Positions 26,084-35,978 of a DNA stretch of 64,000 nucleotides are shown piece by piece. The stretch covers positions 186,505-250,504 of the forward strand of contig DEVL01000003.1 in assembly GCA_002363385.1 (NCBI GenBank), read 5' to 3'. The position numbers and the translations under genes were made by a program. How positions within the stretch are numbered: the first letter of the stretch is position 1; each line of letters begins with the position of its first letter. Source of the DNA: Stenotrophomonas maltophilia (GTDB taxonomy: Bacteria; Pseudomonadota; Gammaproteobacteria; Xanthomonadales; Xanthomonadaceae). The notes under the pieces are model-generated. The model did not search any database. It saw only the letters and a list, made by a program, of their open reading frames with translations, and was not told where the DNA came from.

Positions 26084-26578
26084 TCAGGCGGTCGGGTGGC
26101 CGGTGTGCGGGGTCTGGATCAGTTCGGTCAGGTCGAAACCCTGCAGCCGCGCCTGCGCCAGGTAGTGCTCCTGGGTGGTGCGGTCCAGCGTGGGCGTACG
26201 CGACAGCAACCAGAGGAATTTGCGGTCCGGGCTGCCGACCAGCGAGACGCTGTAATCCGGGGCGATCTGGATCACCCAGTAGTCGCCCTTGGTGAACGGC
26301 AGCCAGCGCAGGCCCTTGGGCAGGAAGCTGATCTCCAGCCGCGCGGTGTCGTTGTCCACGGGGCAGGCTTCGCCGTCGGCTTCCTCGATCTCATCGCCCA
26401 TGCGGCAGCGGTTGACCACGGCGACGTGGCCGTTGTCCTTCAGGCTGTAGTGCGCGGACACATCCGTGCAGCCTTCCGGCTCATGCTTCATCGGCAGGCG
26501 GGCGATCTCGTACCAGGTGCCCAGGTAACGCGGCAGCTTGAGGTCGGGAACGGTTTTCAGGTCGGGATGTGGGGTCAT
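26084..26578 (-). CDS. Lipocalin family protein (Blc-like)
   Basis: A 164-residue protein with the lipocalin signature GTWYEIARLP near the N-terminus, followed by KHEPEGCTDVSAHYSLKDNGHVAVVNRC and GDYWVIQIAPDYSVSLVGSPDRKFLWLLSRTP. Unlike E. coli Blc it shows no lipobox or clear signal peptide from ATG 26576-26578. It probably binds a hydrophobic ligand. It is followed by the FAD oxidoreductase. A 6-bp dyad, GTGGGA-N6-TCCCAC (26591-26608), lies just upstream and could be an operator or leader hairpin. Confidence 0.88.
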   Translation of the reverse strand: MTPHPDLKTVPDLKLPRYLGTWYEIARLPMKHEPEGCTDVSAHYSLKDNGHVAVVNRCRMGDEIEEADGEACPVDNDTARLEISFLPKGLRWLPFTKGDYWVIQIAPDYSVSLVGSPDRKFLWLLSRTPTLDRTTQEHYLAQARLQGFDLTELIQTPHTGHPTA

Positions 26579-26760
26579 GGGCAACGGCTGGTGGGAGTGC
26601 GATCCCACGATGCCGGGGCTGCTGCCACGGCCGGGTGAAGCCGGGGCGAGTTCGGCGTCGAGACAGTCCGTTGTAGTCGCGTCATGTCCCGCTTCCGGTC
26701 ACAGCGCTATGCTGGGCCGCAGCGCCATTGGCGCTTCTTTCAACAGCGATGGAGATGCGG

Positions 26761-27009
26761 ATGTACCAGGTGATTCTGCTCAAGAGCGAAACCGGCGTTG
26801 CGCGCCAGCAGCGCGAGACGGCCGACGATGTGGTCGACCATGAGGGTGTGACCTACACCCTGCGCGCCGGTCCGCGGCAGCCACTGCCGACCGATCACAC
26901 CTGGGACGAAATCGCGGTGTATGCGCCCGAAGAGATCACCGAAGAAGAATTCCAGGACTGGTATGCCCGCCTGCAGCCACAGGTCGAAGAGCTCCGCCTG
27001 AAGTACTGA
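26761..27009 (+). CDS. Hypothetical 82-residue acidic protein
   Basis: GGAG at 26751-26754 favours ATG 26761 over the in-frame ATGs 6 and 12 bases earlier. The product is soluble and acidic, with TWDEIAVYAPEEITEEEFQDWYARL as a likely helix-rich C-terminal half. I do not recognise a family and the neighbours give no clear hint. Confidence 0.6.
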   Translation: MYQVILLKSETGVARQQRETADDVVDHEGVTYTLRAGPRQPLPTDHTWDEIAVYAPEEITEEEFQDWYARLQPQVEELRLKY

Positions 27010-27091
27010 GTGCCCACATACCCGTTCTGAACAGGGGCCGGTTTATAGTCGCGGGCAGGCGCGGTGGTCCGCGCGAACCGTTGGTGCTGGC

Positions 27092-29542
27092 GTGTCGCTT
27101 CGTCATTCTTCGTTTGTGGTGCGGTCCTTGTCGTGGCTGCTGTTGTTCGCCTGGCTGGGTGCCGCGCCGCTCGCCCTCGGGCAGGCCACGGATCCGGCCC
27201 CGGATCCCGCCAAGCAGCTGGTCCAGGCCGAAAAAGCGCTCCGCGCCACCAGCGACGCGCTGGAAGATGCGGGCACCACGGAAACCCTGAAGGCGCTCTC
27301 CGACCGCGCCTTGGCCGTCCAGCGTGATGCCGACGGCCTGCAGAGTGCCTTGGACCCGCAGCTTCAGCAGGTGGATGCCCGGCTTGAGCAGCTTGGCCAG
27401 GTCGCCGAGGGCACCATCGAACCAGCCGAGGTGAGCCGGCAGCGCAAGGCGCTGAACCAGCAGAAGGCCGACATCACCGCGCAGATCGCCCGCGCCAAGC
27501 TCCTTTCCGTGGATGCCAGGCAACTGGGCGAACGCATCGAGAAGATGCGGGTGACCCAGTTCAGCGAACAGCTGAGCCGCAAGGTCGCCTCACCGCTGTC
27601 ACCGTCGCTGTGGCGCAGCTTCGCCAAGGACGTGCCTGACGATGTGCATCGCCTGGTCATCCTTTACCGCCTGGGCGAAGACGCCGCCCGCAACGCCATT
27701 GCCAGGCATGGCTGGAACGCGCCCTTGATCGGGCTGGCGGTCGCACTGGTGATGTTCTTCCCGTTGCGCCTGTGGCTGCGCGCGCTGGGACGTCGCTTTG
27801 CCGCCTCCGAGCGCGCACCCGATGGGCGCCTGCGCCGCTCTGGCCTGGCGGTGTGGCTGCTGCTGGTCGGCACGTTGTTGCCGGGGCTGGCGGCAGTGGC
27901 CCTGGTGGAATCGCTGGATGCGATCGGCGCGATCCCCCCGCGCCTGCAGCAGGTGGCCGAGACCTTCGAGGTGGCCACCTTCGTGGCGGCCTTCATCGCT
28001 GCGCTCAGTGCCTGCCTGCTGGTCCCCAAGCGGCCATCGTGGCGGCTGCTGTCGCTGGATGACAGCGCGGCGTTGCGGCTGCGCAAGTACGCCTGGGGCG
28101 CGGCCGGCCTGACCTGGCTGAGCATCATGCTGGTCGCCCTCGACCGTGCCGCCCGCACCAGCGAGGTGACCACGGTGGCCGCCGATGGGTTGATGGCGCT
28201 GACCTACATGGGGCTGATCATCGCGATCCTGACTTCGCTGGCACGCATGCACAACCGCCAGGCAGCCGAAGCCGCCGAAGCCGAAGCACGTGCCGATCCC
28301 CGCGCCGGTGGCGATGGCAAGGTGCGGGGGGCGCCACGCCGCAGTGGCTGGATCGTGCTGGCGCGTCTGGTCGGCCACATCGCCGTTGCCGCGGCAGTGA
28401 TCGCCACCCTGCTGGGGTACCTCAACTTCGCCCTGTTCGTGGCCCAGCAGCTGGTCTGGGTCGCGGTGGTGTTCATGGCGGTCTCGCTGCTGCTCAAGTT
28501 CGCCGATGACCTGGCCACCTGGATGCTCGCGCCCAGCAGCCGTGCCGGGCAGACCATCGTATTGACCACCGGGCTCAGCGAGTCACGGGTGGAGCAGGCC
28601 GGCGTCCTGCTCTCGGCGGTGCTGCGGGTCGCGGTGATCCTGCTGGGCGTGCTGATGCTGGCCGCGCCGTTCGGCAACCTCAACGCCTTCCTGGGCGGGC
28701 TGGACTCGTTGTCCGGCGGCTTGAAGATCGGTGAGACCACGCTCAGGCCGGGGGGCGTGCTGTATGCGGTGCTGGTGTTCCTGGTGGTGTGGGCGGTGAT
28801 GCAGACCTTCCAGCGCTGGCTGAGCGACACCTACCTGCCCAAGACCGAGCTCGATGCTGGTGCGCGCAACTCGATCAGCACCGTCACCCGCTATCTCGGC
28901 ATCATCGCCGCGGTGCTGTGGGGCGTCACCGCGCTGGGGATTGGCCTGGAAAAGCTGGCACTGGTGGTCAGCGCGCTGTCGGTGGGTATCGGTTTCGGTC
29001 TGCAGGCGATCACCCAGAACTTCGTCTCGGGCCTGATTCTGCTGGCCGAGCGGCCGGTGAAGATCGGCGACTGGGTCAAGCTGGGCGACCAGGAAGGCGA
29101 TATCAAGCGCATCAGCGTGCGCTCGACGGAAATCCAGGTGGGCGACAAGTCCACCTTGATCGTGCCGAACTCCGAGCTGATCACCAAGACCATCCGCAAC
29201 ATGACGATGGGCAACGCGCAGGGCCGGATCCAGATCCAGTTCTCGGTGCCGTTGAACACCGATGTGGCCGCGTTGCGCCAGATCCTGCTGGATGCCTACA
29301 CCGAGCACCCGGGCGTGCTCAGCGATCCGGCGCCGTCGGTGTTCATCGACTCGATCGCCAATGGCCAGATCGCGATCAACAGCTTCGCCTACGTGTCAGG
29401 CCCGCGGGCGGTGTACGGCGCGCGCAGCGAGCTGTACTTCACGGTGCTGCAGACGTTCGCCGCGGCCGGGATCGCGCTGTCCTCGCCGACGGATATCCAT
29501 CTGGTGCGCGACCCGGCAGTGAAGCCGGATCCCGACGCGTAG
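27092..29542 (+). CDS. Large MscS-family mechanosensitive channel with periplasmic domain
   Basis: An 816-residue channel of the DUF3772/MscK-like kind. GTG 27092 starts a signal peptide (about 1-30, ending PLALGQA). A coiled-coil periplasmic region to about residue 190 follows, then about ten membrane helices. The MscS core is at the C-terminus: SALSVGIGFGLQAITQNFVSGLILLAERPVKIGDWVKLGD and IVPNSELITKTIRNMT. Such channels open under membrane tension during osmotic downshock. No clear SD is seen before the GTG. The gene stands alone. Confidence 0.9.
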   Translation: MSLRHSSFVVRSLSWLLLFAWLGAAPLALGQATDPAPDPAKQLVQAEKALRATSDALEDAGTTETLKALSDRALAVQRDADGLQSALDPQLQQVDARLEQLGQVAEGTIEPAEVSRQRKALNQQKADITAQIARAKLLSVDARQLGERIEKMRVTQFSEQLSRKVASPLSPSLWRSFAKDVPDDVHRLVILYRLGEDAARNAIARHGWNAPLIGLAVALVMFFPLRLWLRALGRRFAASERAPDGRLRRSGLAVWLLLVGTLLPGLAAVALVESLDAIGAIPPRLQQVAETFEVATFVAAFIAALSACLLVPKRPSWRLLSLDDSAALRLRKYAWGAAGLTWLSIMLVALDRAARTSEVTTVAADGLMALTYMGLIIAILTSLARMHNRQAAEAAEAEARADPRAGGDGKVRGAPRRSGWIVLARLVGHIAVAAAVIATLLGYLNFALFVAQQLVWVAVVFMAVSLLLKFADDLATWMLAPSSRAGQTIVLTTGLSESRVEQAGVLLSAVLRVAVILLGVLMLAAPFGNLNAFLGGLDSLSGGLKIGETTLRPGGVLYAVLVFLVVWAVMQTFQRWLSDTYLPKTELDAGARNSISTVTRYLGIIAAVLWGVTALGIGLEKLALVVSALSVGIGFGLQAITQNFVSGLILLAERPVKIGDWVKLGDQEGDIKRISVRSTEIQVGDKSTLIVPNSELITKTIRNMTMGNAQGRIQIQFSVPLNTDVAALRQILLDAYTEHPGVLSDPAPSVFIDSIANGQIAINSFAYVSGPRAVYGARSELYFTVLQTFAAAGIALSSPTDIHLVRDPAVKPDPDA

Positions 29543-29606
29543 CTGCAACGGACGATGGATGGATACCGACCGTCGACAGCCCCCGATGTCGGCCGGGGGT
29601 GCCGGA

Positions 29607-31709
29607 TCAGCCGCGGTTGCCGCGGCGCGACGGCACCAGCGCGAAGGTATCCACGGCGAGCTTCTCGGCGTGGTTCAACCAGGCGCGCACTTCCAGATCA
29701 TCGACCTCGTGGTCCAGACCAAAGCTCAGGTTGACGCGGCCGTCGGCATCGGGCTGTACCCACTGCTGGGCGACCACCACCTTGCGCTGCGAGGACACCG
29801 CTTCGATCCAGAAACCGCGGTCCGGTGACTGCTTGGTCACCAGTTGCACCATGTACTGACCGGCGCGGGTGCGGCGGCCTTTGTGGGTGATCATGTGCGC
29901 CTGGCGGATGCTTGGGCGCGGGCCGTTGAACGGATCCAGCGGGCCGTCCACCGCCACGCCACCGCGCAGCTGGTCATCGCGGAACAGCTTGATGCCCTTG
30001 TCCTGGTTGACCAGCATCGCGCACCAGTCGCCATCGGCCGAGCCATCTTCGAACGCGGTGCAGCGATCCACGTAGGCCAGCGTATTGGACGGGTCGGCCA
30101 GATCGAACTGCTTGGAGGTGTTCTCCAGGTAGACCGATTTCAGGTCCCAGTGCTTGTCGTACTCCAGCAGCACCGGCGGCTGCACATGCTGCAGGCCGAT
30201 CACCACCTGGTTGTCGTCATCGATGCGCAGCTGGCGGGTCTTGTCGCCCAGCCACAGCGAGCGCGAGAACGCCAGGTAACGCGGATAGTCCTTGCCGTTG
30301 TCACGGAACACGGCGGCACTGGCACTGTCCGAGCGCTCCGGATGCAGCAGCGAGCGGCCGAAGCCGATCGAATCGATGGCCGGATCGATCAGGCTCAACA
30401 GGGTGGCGCCCGAATCCAGCGTCGAACCGGCCGGCGCGGTCAGCTGGCGCGGGGCGATGTCCTTGCCCAGGAACAGCAGCAGGTTCTCGCGGTGCTGCTT
30501 GGCCAGGATGTGGCTGAGATCGTTCGGCATGGCCAGGTGATCGGAGGCGATCACGATCAAGGTGTCTTCGCCATACGGGCTGGCCTGGATGCGGTCGACC
30601 AGCTTGGCGATCAGCCCGTCGGTGCACTTGAGCGCATTGAGCATGCCGATGTTGCCGTGCTCGCTCTTGTAGCGGGTGCCCTTGCAGGCTACCGGCAGGT
30701 GACCCGCAGGATGATGGGTGTCCATGGTCAGCGTGGTGAGCATGAACGGCTCGCCCTTGCGCGAGAGCTGCACGAAACGGTCGTAGGCTTTGTCCAGCAG
30801 CACATCGTCATGCACGCCCCACGGCGAGAAATGCGCGCGGGTGATCTTCTGCTGCTTGAACCAGGCCAGGTCGTCAACGGTATCGAAGCCATGCGTGGCC
30901 AGGAACTGGCCCTTGCCGGCGAACTGGCCGTTGGCCCCGCCCAGGTAGTGATTGGTGTAGCCCTGCTGCTTGAGGTAGTCGCCCAGGCAGACCGCTTCGG
31001 GCAGGAAGCTGCCCATGCGGCCCATGCTGTTTTCGTCTTCCTTGGCGGTGGTCAGCGGCACACCGCACATCGAGGAGACCAGGCCGGCGATGGTCCAGCC
31101 ACCGCCTTCGGCCGAGACCAGCCCGCGCACGTCCAGCGACTGCGCGGCCAGCCGGTTGATGTTGGGCATCAGGTCCGGGAAGGTCTCTTCATTGAGATAG
31201 GTGCGCTCCAGGCTTTCGCCGTAGATCCAGACGATGTTGCGCGGCTTGGTCAGCGGCTGCGTCGGCACGCGGTATTCGGCCTTGACCATGCTGTAGTCCA
31301 CCGGGCGCATCTGCTGGTACAGACGCTGGGCATCGGTGTACAGCGGGCTCACCACGATGGCGACGAACCACATGGCCATGAAGCCGGCAAACACCGCCTT
31401 GCCATGCGCGGGGCGGCGCCGAGGACGCAGGCGCGCCAGCAGCAAGGGGGTGAGCGAGACCAGGGCCAGCGCGATGAAGCCGGCGATGTACTGTTTGAAG
31501 TCGGCGACACCGGCGCCTTCCATGTCCGCGCCGAGGTGGTACAGCGTGGCTGCATTGAGACCGTCACCGGACAACTTGTTGATCAACCACCATGCGCTGA
31601 GCGTCAGCAGCAGCAATGACATCAGGCTTGCCTTCCACCACACCCATTTGTCAGATGCGAGGAACAGCCAGGTGAGCAGCAACAGTGACAGCAGCAGGAT
31701 CCAGAGCAT
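29607..31709 (-). CDS. opgB: Phosphoglycerol transferase I (OpgB/MdoB)
   Basis: A 700-residue membrane enzyme of the alkaline phosphatase superfamily that moves phosphoglycerol from phosphatidylglycerol onto osmoregulated periplasmic glucans. The N-terminal third has four helices. The catalytic domain contains YGESLERTY, GGGWTIAGLVSSMCG with the nucleophile Thr, DTHHPAGH and SDHLAM, all matching E. coli MdoB, and a beta-rich C-terminal part follows. ATG at 31707-31709 gives an N-terminus that aligns with MdoB; the frame extends to 31796. No opgGH is in the window. Confidence 0.9.
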   Translation of the reverse strand: MLWILLLSLLLLTWLFLASDKWVWWKASLMSLLLLTLSAWWLINKLSGDGLNAATLYHLGADMEGAGVADFKQYIAGFIALALVSLTPLLLARLRPRRRPAHGKAVFAGFMAMWFVAIVVSPLYTDAQRLYQQMRPVDYSMVKAEYRVPTQPLTKPRNIVWIYGESLERTYLNEETFPDLMPNINRLAAQSLDVRGLVSAEGGGWTIAGLVSSMCGVPLTTAKEDENSMGRMGSFLPEAVCLGDYLKQQGYTNHYLGGANGQFAGKGQFLATHGFDTVDDLAWFKQQKITRAHFSPWGVHDDVLLDKAYDRFVQLSRKGEPFMLTTLTMDTHHPAGHLPVACKGTRYKSEHGNIGMLNALKCTDGLIAKLVDRIQASPYGEDTLIVIASDHLAMPNDLSHILAKQHRENLLLFLGKDIAPRQLTAPAGSTLDSGATLLSLIDPAIDSIGFGRSLLHPERSDSASAAVFRDNGKDYPRYLAFSRSLWLGDKTRQLRIDDDNQVVIGLQHVQPPVLLEYDKHWDLKSVYLENTSKQFDLADPSNTLAYVDRCTAFEDGSADGDWCAMLVNQDKGIKLFRDDQLRGGVAVDGPLDPFNGPRPSIRQAHMITHKGRRTRAGQYMVQLVTKQSPDRGFWIEAVSSQRKVVVAQQWVQPDADGRVNLSFGLDHEVDDLEVRAWLNHAEKLAVDTFALVPSRRGNRG

Positions 31710-31992
31710 AAGCACTTTTGGCAGTGGAGACAGGTGGTGATGGACGTCATGACGACGCAGTTCCCATCCGACCGGCTGTCTCAACCACACATGCATGACA
31801 AGCCGATGACTGGATCATGCCTGCACGAACCTGACTGAAATGTTTGTTGAAAACGACATACTTGATCACGCATCGCACTGCGATATGCGACGTAAAACGC
31901 GTGTGAAGAAGCACGCGCGATGCACTGCGTCGCGCGTTCTGCGACCCGTCGTTTTCGTTGTGCTTGAATGCGCGACGCGCGTGGTGAGCGCG

Positions 31993-33633
31993 TCAACGGT
32001 GCCCGCGTTCTTCCTTCGAGCGCGCACGGCGATCAAAGATCAGCGCACTGAGGATGATGCCCAGACCGAGGAACACACCAATCAACATCAAGGTGAATGC
32101 GATGGCTGGATAGCCGAACAGATGCCAGCCGGTATCGACTTTCATCATCATCGCCGCGGCGAGTATCAGTGCAGCAGTGACGATGCCGGCAGAGACGCGG
32201 TTGGCGATCTTCTGCAGGTTCTCCATCAGGCGTGATTCTTCCAGCCCGGTGACTTTCATCTGCAGGCGGTTCTCGGCGAGCAGCGCGAGGATGTCGGTCA
32301 TCTTGCGCGGCCCATCGCGCAGCAGCTGTTGGATCTCCATCGCTTCGCTGGCCAGATTGGCTTTGGACAGTGACTTCTTCAGGCGTGCGCGCATCACGTG
32401 CTGCAGCTGTTTCTCCACGATGCGGCGCGTATCCAGGTCCGGCGACAGCAGTCGGCAGACGGTTTCCAGATTCAGCAGCGCCTTGCCGAGCAGGCTCAGC
32501 TCCGGCGGGGTACGCAGGCCGCTGGCGGTGGCGATGCGCACCAGGTCCAGCACCACGCGGCCCTCGGAGAAGCTGCTGTTGGCGGCATAGCGCGCGATGA
32601 TCTGCCCTGTCTCACGCAGATACCGTTCCTCATCGAAGAACTCCAGCCGCGTACTGATCCCGATGATCTCATCGGCGACTTCCTCGCCGCGTCCATCCAC
32701 TGCCGCGAACAGCAGTTTGAGCAGCCGCTCGCGCAGCCGAGGGGGCATGTGCGCGACCATGCCCAGGTCGAAGATCGCCAAGCGACCCGCCGGTGTCACG
32801 CGCAGGTTTCCCGGATGGGGGTCGGCATGGATCTCACCATGCACGAAGATCTGGTCGACATACCCCCGGATCAGCGCAGCGGCGAGCGGGGCCATCGGCT
32901 GCTCGGTGCGGCGCACGTCGGGGATCATGTCCACCCGCACGCCTTGTGCCAGCTCCATGGTCAGCACGCGATGGCTGCAGTAGTCCCAGACCGGCTGTGG
33001 CACCCACAGCGGCTTGAACGGCTTGAGGTGCTGGCCGAAGCGCTGCAGGTTCTCCGCTTCGGCCTGGTAGTCCAGCTCCTGCATCAGTGTCTTGGCGAAC
33101 TCATTGAGCCAGTCGCGCAGGCGCACGCGGCGGCCCACCTGGGTAAGGTGATCCGCGGCCAGCGCGAAGCTGCGCAGCACCTCCAGGTCCGAGCGCAGCT
33201 GTGCGGCGACCTCCGGCTTCTGCACCTTGACCGCCACCTGACGCCCGTCATGCAGTTCGGCGCGGTGGACCTGGGCGATCGAGGCGCAGCCCAGCGGGAC
33301 CGGATCAAAGCTGGCGAACAGCTTGGAGACCGAAGCGCCGAGCTCCTGTTCGATGATGGCCGAGATGCGCTCGACGGGGATCGGCGCGACCTTCTCCTGC
33401 ATGCGCTCCAGCGCCGTGGCGAATTCCACAGGCACCATGTCCGGGCGGGTGGAAAGCATCTGGCCCAGTTTGACGAAGGTCGGCCCCAGCGATTCCAGAT
33501 CGGTGACGAACTGCTCCGGGTTCCCGTCCGGCGGCACATCGTGGACCGCGCGTGCGTCCAGGTTCATGCCGGAAAACACGCCGGAATTACGGTAGCGCAA
33601 CAGCAGGCGCAGGATCTGGCTGCGGCGGTTCAT
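31993..33633 (-). CDS. ABC1/UbiB-family atypical kinase
   Basis: A 546-residue protein of the UbiB/AarF group. LGPTFVKLGQMLSTRPDMVP is the KxGQ motif special to the family. GCASIAQVHRAEL replaces the kinase P-loop, VAVKVQKP gives the ATP-binding Lys, and HADPHPGNL and FDLGMV are the catalytic and metal loops. Two transmembrane helices end the protein. UbiB proteins are ATPases needed for ubiquinone synthesis or lipid handling. The start at 33631-33633 is the first ATG before homology. A second ubiB may exist elsewhere, so no symbol is given. Confidence 0.9.
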   Translation of the reverse strand: MNRRSQILRLLLRYRNSGVFSGMNLDARAVHDVPPDGNPEQFVTDLESLGPTFVKLGQMLSTRPDMVPVEFATALERMQEKVAPIPVERISAIIEQELGASVSKLFASFDPVPLGCASIAQVHRAELHDGRQVAVKVQKPEVAAQLRSDLEVLRSFALAADHLTQVGRRVRLRDWLNEFAKTLMQELDYQAEAENLQRFGQHLKPFKPLWVPQPVWDYCSHRVLTMELAQGVRVDMIPDVRRTEQPMAPLAAALIRGYVDQIFVHGEIHADPHPGNLRVTPAGRLAIFDLGMVAHMPPRLRERLLKLLFAAVDGRGEEVADEIIGISTRLEFFDEERYLRETGQIIARYAANSSFSEGRVVLDLVRIATASGLRTPPELSLLGKALLNLETVCRLLSPDLDTRRIVEKQLQHVMRARLKKSLSKANLASEAMEIQQLLRDGPRKMTDILALLAENRLQMKVTGLEESRLMENLQKIANRVSAGIVTAALILAAAMMMKVDTGWHLFGYPAIAFTLMLIGVFLGLGIILSALIFDRRARSKEERGHR

Positions 33634-33814
33634 GCCCTTGACCAGCGACGGCGAACCGGGAACGACGGGCGTGGTATTCAAGCAGGACTCCGGGGCGACG
33701 ATCACCGGCAGTGTGGCCGGGTGTCGGTGGTGGGCTGGTGAATCCGCGCCGGCTACCGCGCAAGGGCGCAGATCGGTCAGAATCGGCGCTTCCGCCTCCT
33801 CCTTTGGATCCACC

Positions 33815-34726
<912 letters not shown>

Positions 34727-34738
34727 AGCTCGGCCCGC

Positions 34739-35398
34739 TCAGGCCGATTCCCACCCGCGCAGGGCCTCCAGCTCGGCGCGGGCACGCGCCAGCCGGCGCC
34801 CGGAGAGTGCATCGATCGCGCGCTGCAGCCGCGGCGAGGCCGGCGCGCGCTGTACCCACTGACGTGCAGCCACCATCGCGGCGATCATGGCCAACGTTCC
34901 CGCACCCAGCGATACCAGCAGCCACGGCGTGGCGACGGCGCCCAGATCCACGTGCCAGGCCTGCCATGCCACCAGCACCGGCACCGCCAGCCACAGCCAG
35001 CACCACGGCAGGCCGAGCAGCAGTTCGGTCAGTGCGGTGTGCCAGCGCAGCGTGGCCAGGTGGTGCGATTGCTCCACGACAGCAAGGGTGGGGTGAAGCT
35101 GGCGTCGGCGCTGCAGGCGGGTGATGCTGACGATGATGGCCGCGATGCAGTACGCGTGCAGGGACAGCGCACTGAGCATCACCGCCAGCGGCGGTTGCTG
35201 CCACCACTGGCTGCCGCAGTACACCGCCACGGCCAGCCAGATCGCCAGCTGCAGCCACTGCCAGAGGCTGAAGGCCCCCAGCTGATGCTGTACGGCCCGT
35301 TGCCGATGGCTGCGCCACGCATCCAGCGCGAAGGCCTCCTGCGCATCGGCGGCGTCGTTGCTGCGGTTCCACAGCTGCTTGAGTTCATCCGGTTGCAT
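34739..35398 (-). CDS. Membrane protein partner of ECF sigma factor (possible anti-sigma)
   Basis: A 219-residue protein with a soluble N-terminal region (about 1-45, ELKQLWNRSNDAADAQ) and four or five hydrophobic helices. It starts 10 bases after the sigma gene stop on the same strand, the usual arrangement for an anti-sigma factor. No zinc-anti-sigma HxxxCxxC motif is seen, so the role is inferred from position only. Confidence 0.65.
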   Translation of the reverse strand: MQPDELKQLWNRSNDAADAQEAFALDAWRSHRQRAVQHQLGAFSLWQWLQLAIWLAVAVYCGSQWWQQPPLAVMLSALSLHAYCIAAIIVSITRLQRRRQLHPTLAVVEQSHHLATLRWHTALTELLLGLPWCWLWLAVPVLVAWQAWHVDLGAVATPWLLVSLGAGTLAMIAAMVAARQWVQRAPASPRLQRAIDALSGRRLARARAELEALRGWESA

Positions 35399-35408
35399 GG
35401 CGGTTCCC

Positions 35409-35933
35409 TCAGTCGGTGGGGTTCAAGCGGGTACGCAGTTGCTGGCGCACACGGTGCAGGCGGGTGGAAACATTGGCAATGCTGATGCCCAGCACCTCGG
35501 CCATCTGCCGATGGTCGTGATCATCCAGGTGCAGCAGCATCAGGGCGCGGTCCAGCGGTGGCAGCGCGTGGATGGCGAGCTCGAGCTGGCGCAGCGCGTG
35601 GCGCTGTTCGGGCGGCGCGGCGTCGTCCACCGCGGGCAGATCGTCGTCCAATGGTGCGTGGTGGCCCTGCCGGTGCTGCTGGCGACGCCACTGCGAAATC
35701 GCCACATTGAGCGCTACCCGGTACAGCCAGGTCGAGAAGCGTGCCCGCGAAGGATCGAACGCCTCGAACGCCGCCCACGCCTGCACGCTGATCTCCTGGA
35801 CCAGATCCAGTCGATCCTCCGGGTGGTGGCAGTAGCCACGCGCCACCTTCACCACAATGCCGCGGTGCTGCTCCAGCAGCGCGGCGAAACGCGTGCGTGG
35901 ATCGTGGGCGGTACGGGGCAGGGTCATGTCCAT
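35409..35933 (-). CDS. RNA polymerase sigma factor, ECF family
   Basis: A 174-residue sigma-70 family regulator. Region 2 includes DLVQEISVQAWAAFEAFDPSRARFSTWLYRVALN, and region 4 includes LPPLDRALMLLHLDDHDHRQMAEVLGISIANVSTRLHRVRQQL. Three starts are possible within 12 bases (TTG 35939, ATG 35933, ATG 35927). A membrane protein follows and probably restrains it. The target promoters are unknown. Confidence 0.92.
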   Translation of the reverse strand: MDMTLPRTAHDPRTRFAALLEQHRGIVVKVARGYCHHPEDRLDLVQEISVQAWAAFEAFDPSRARFSTWLYRVALNVAISQWRRQQHRQGHHAPLDDDLPAVDDAAPPEQRHALRQLELAIHALPPLDRALMLLHLDDHDHRQMAEVLGISIANVSTRLHRVRQQLRTRLNPTD

Positions 35934-35978
35934 ATCCAAGTGATTCGCGCCAGTGCGCCGGCTATCACAGCCACCGGA

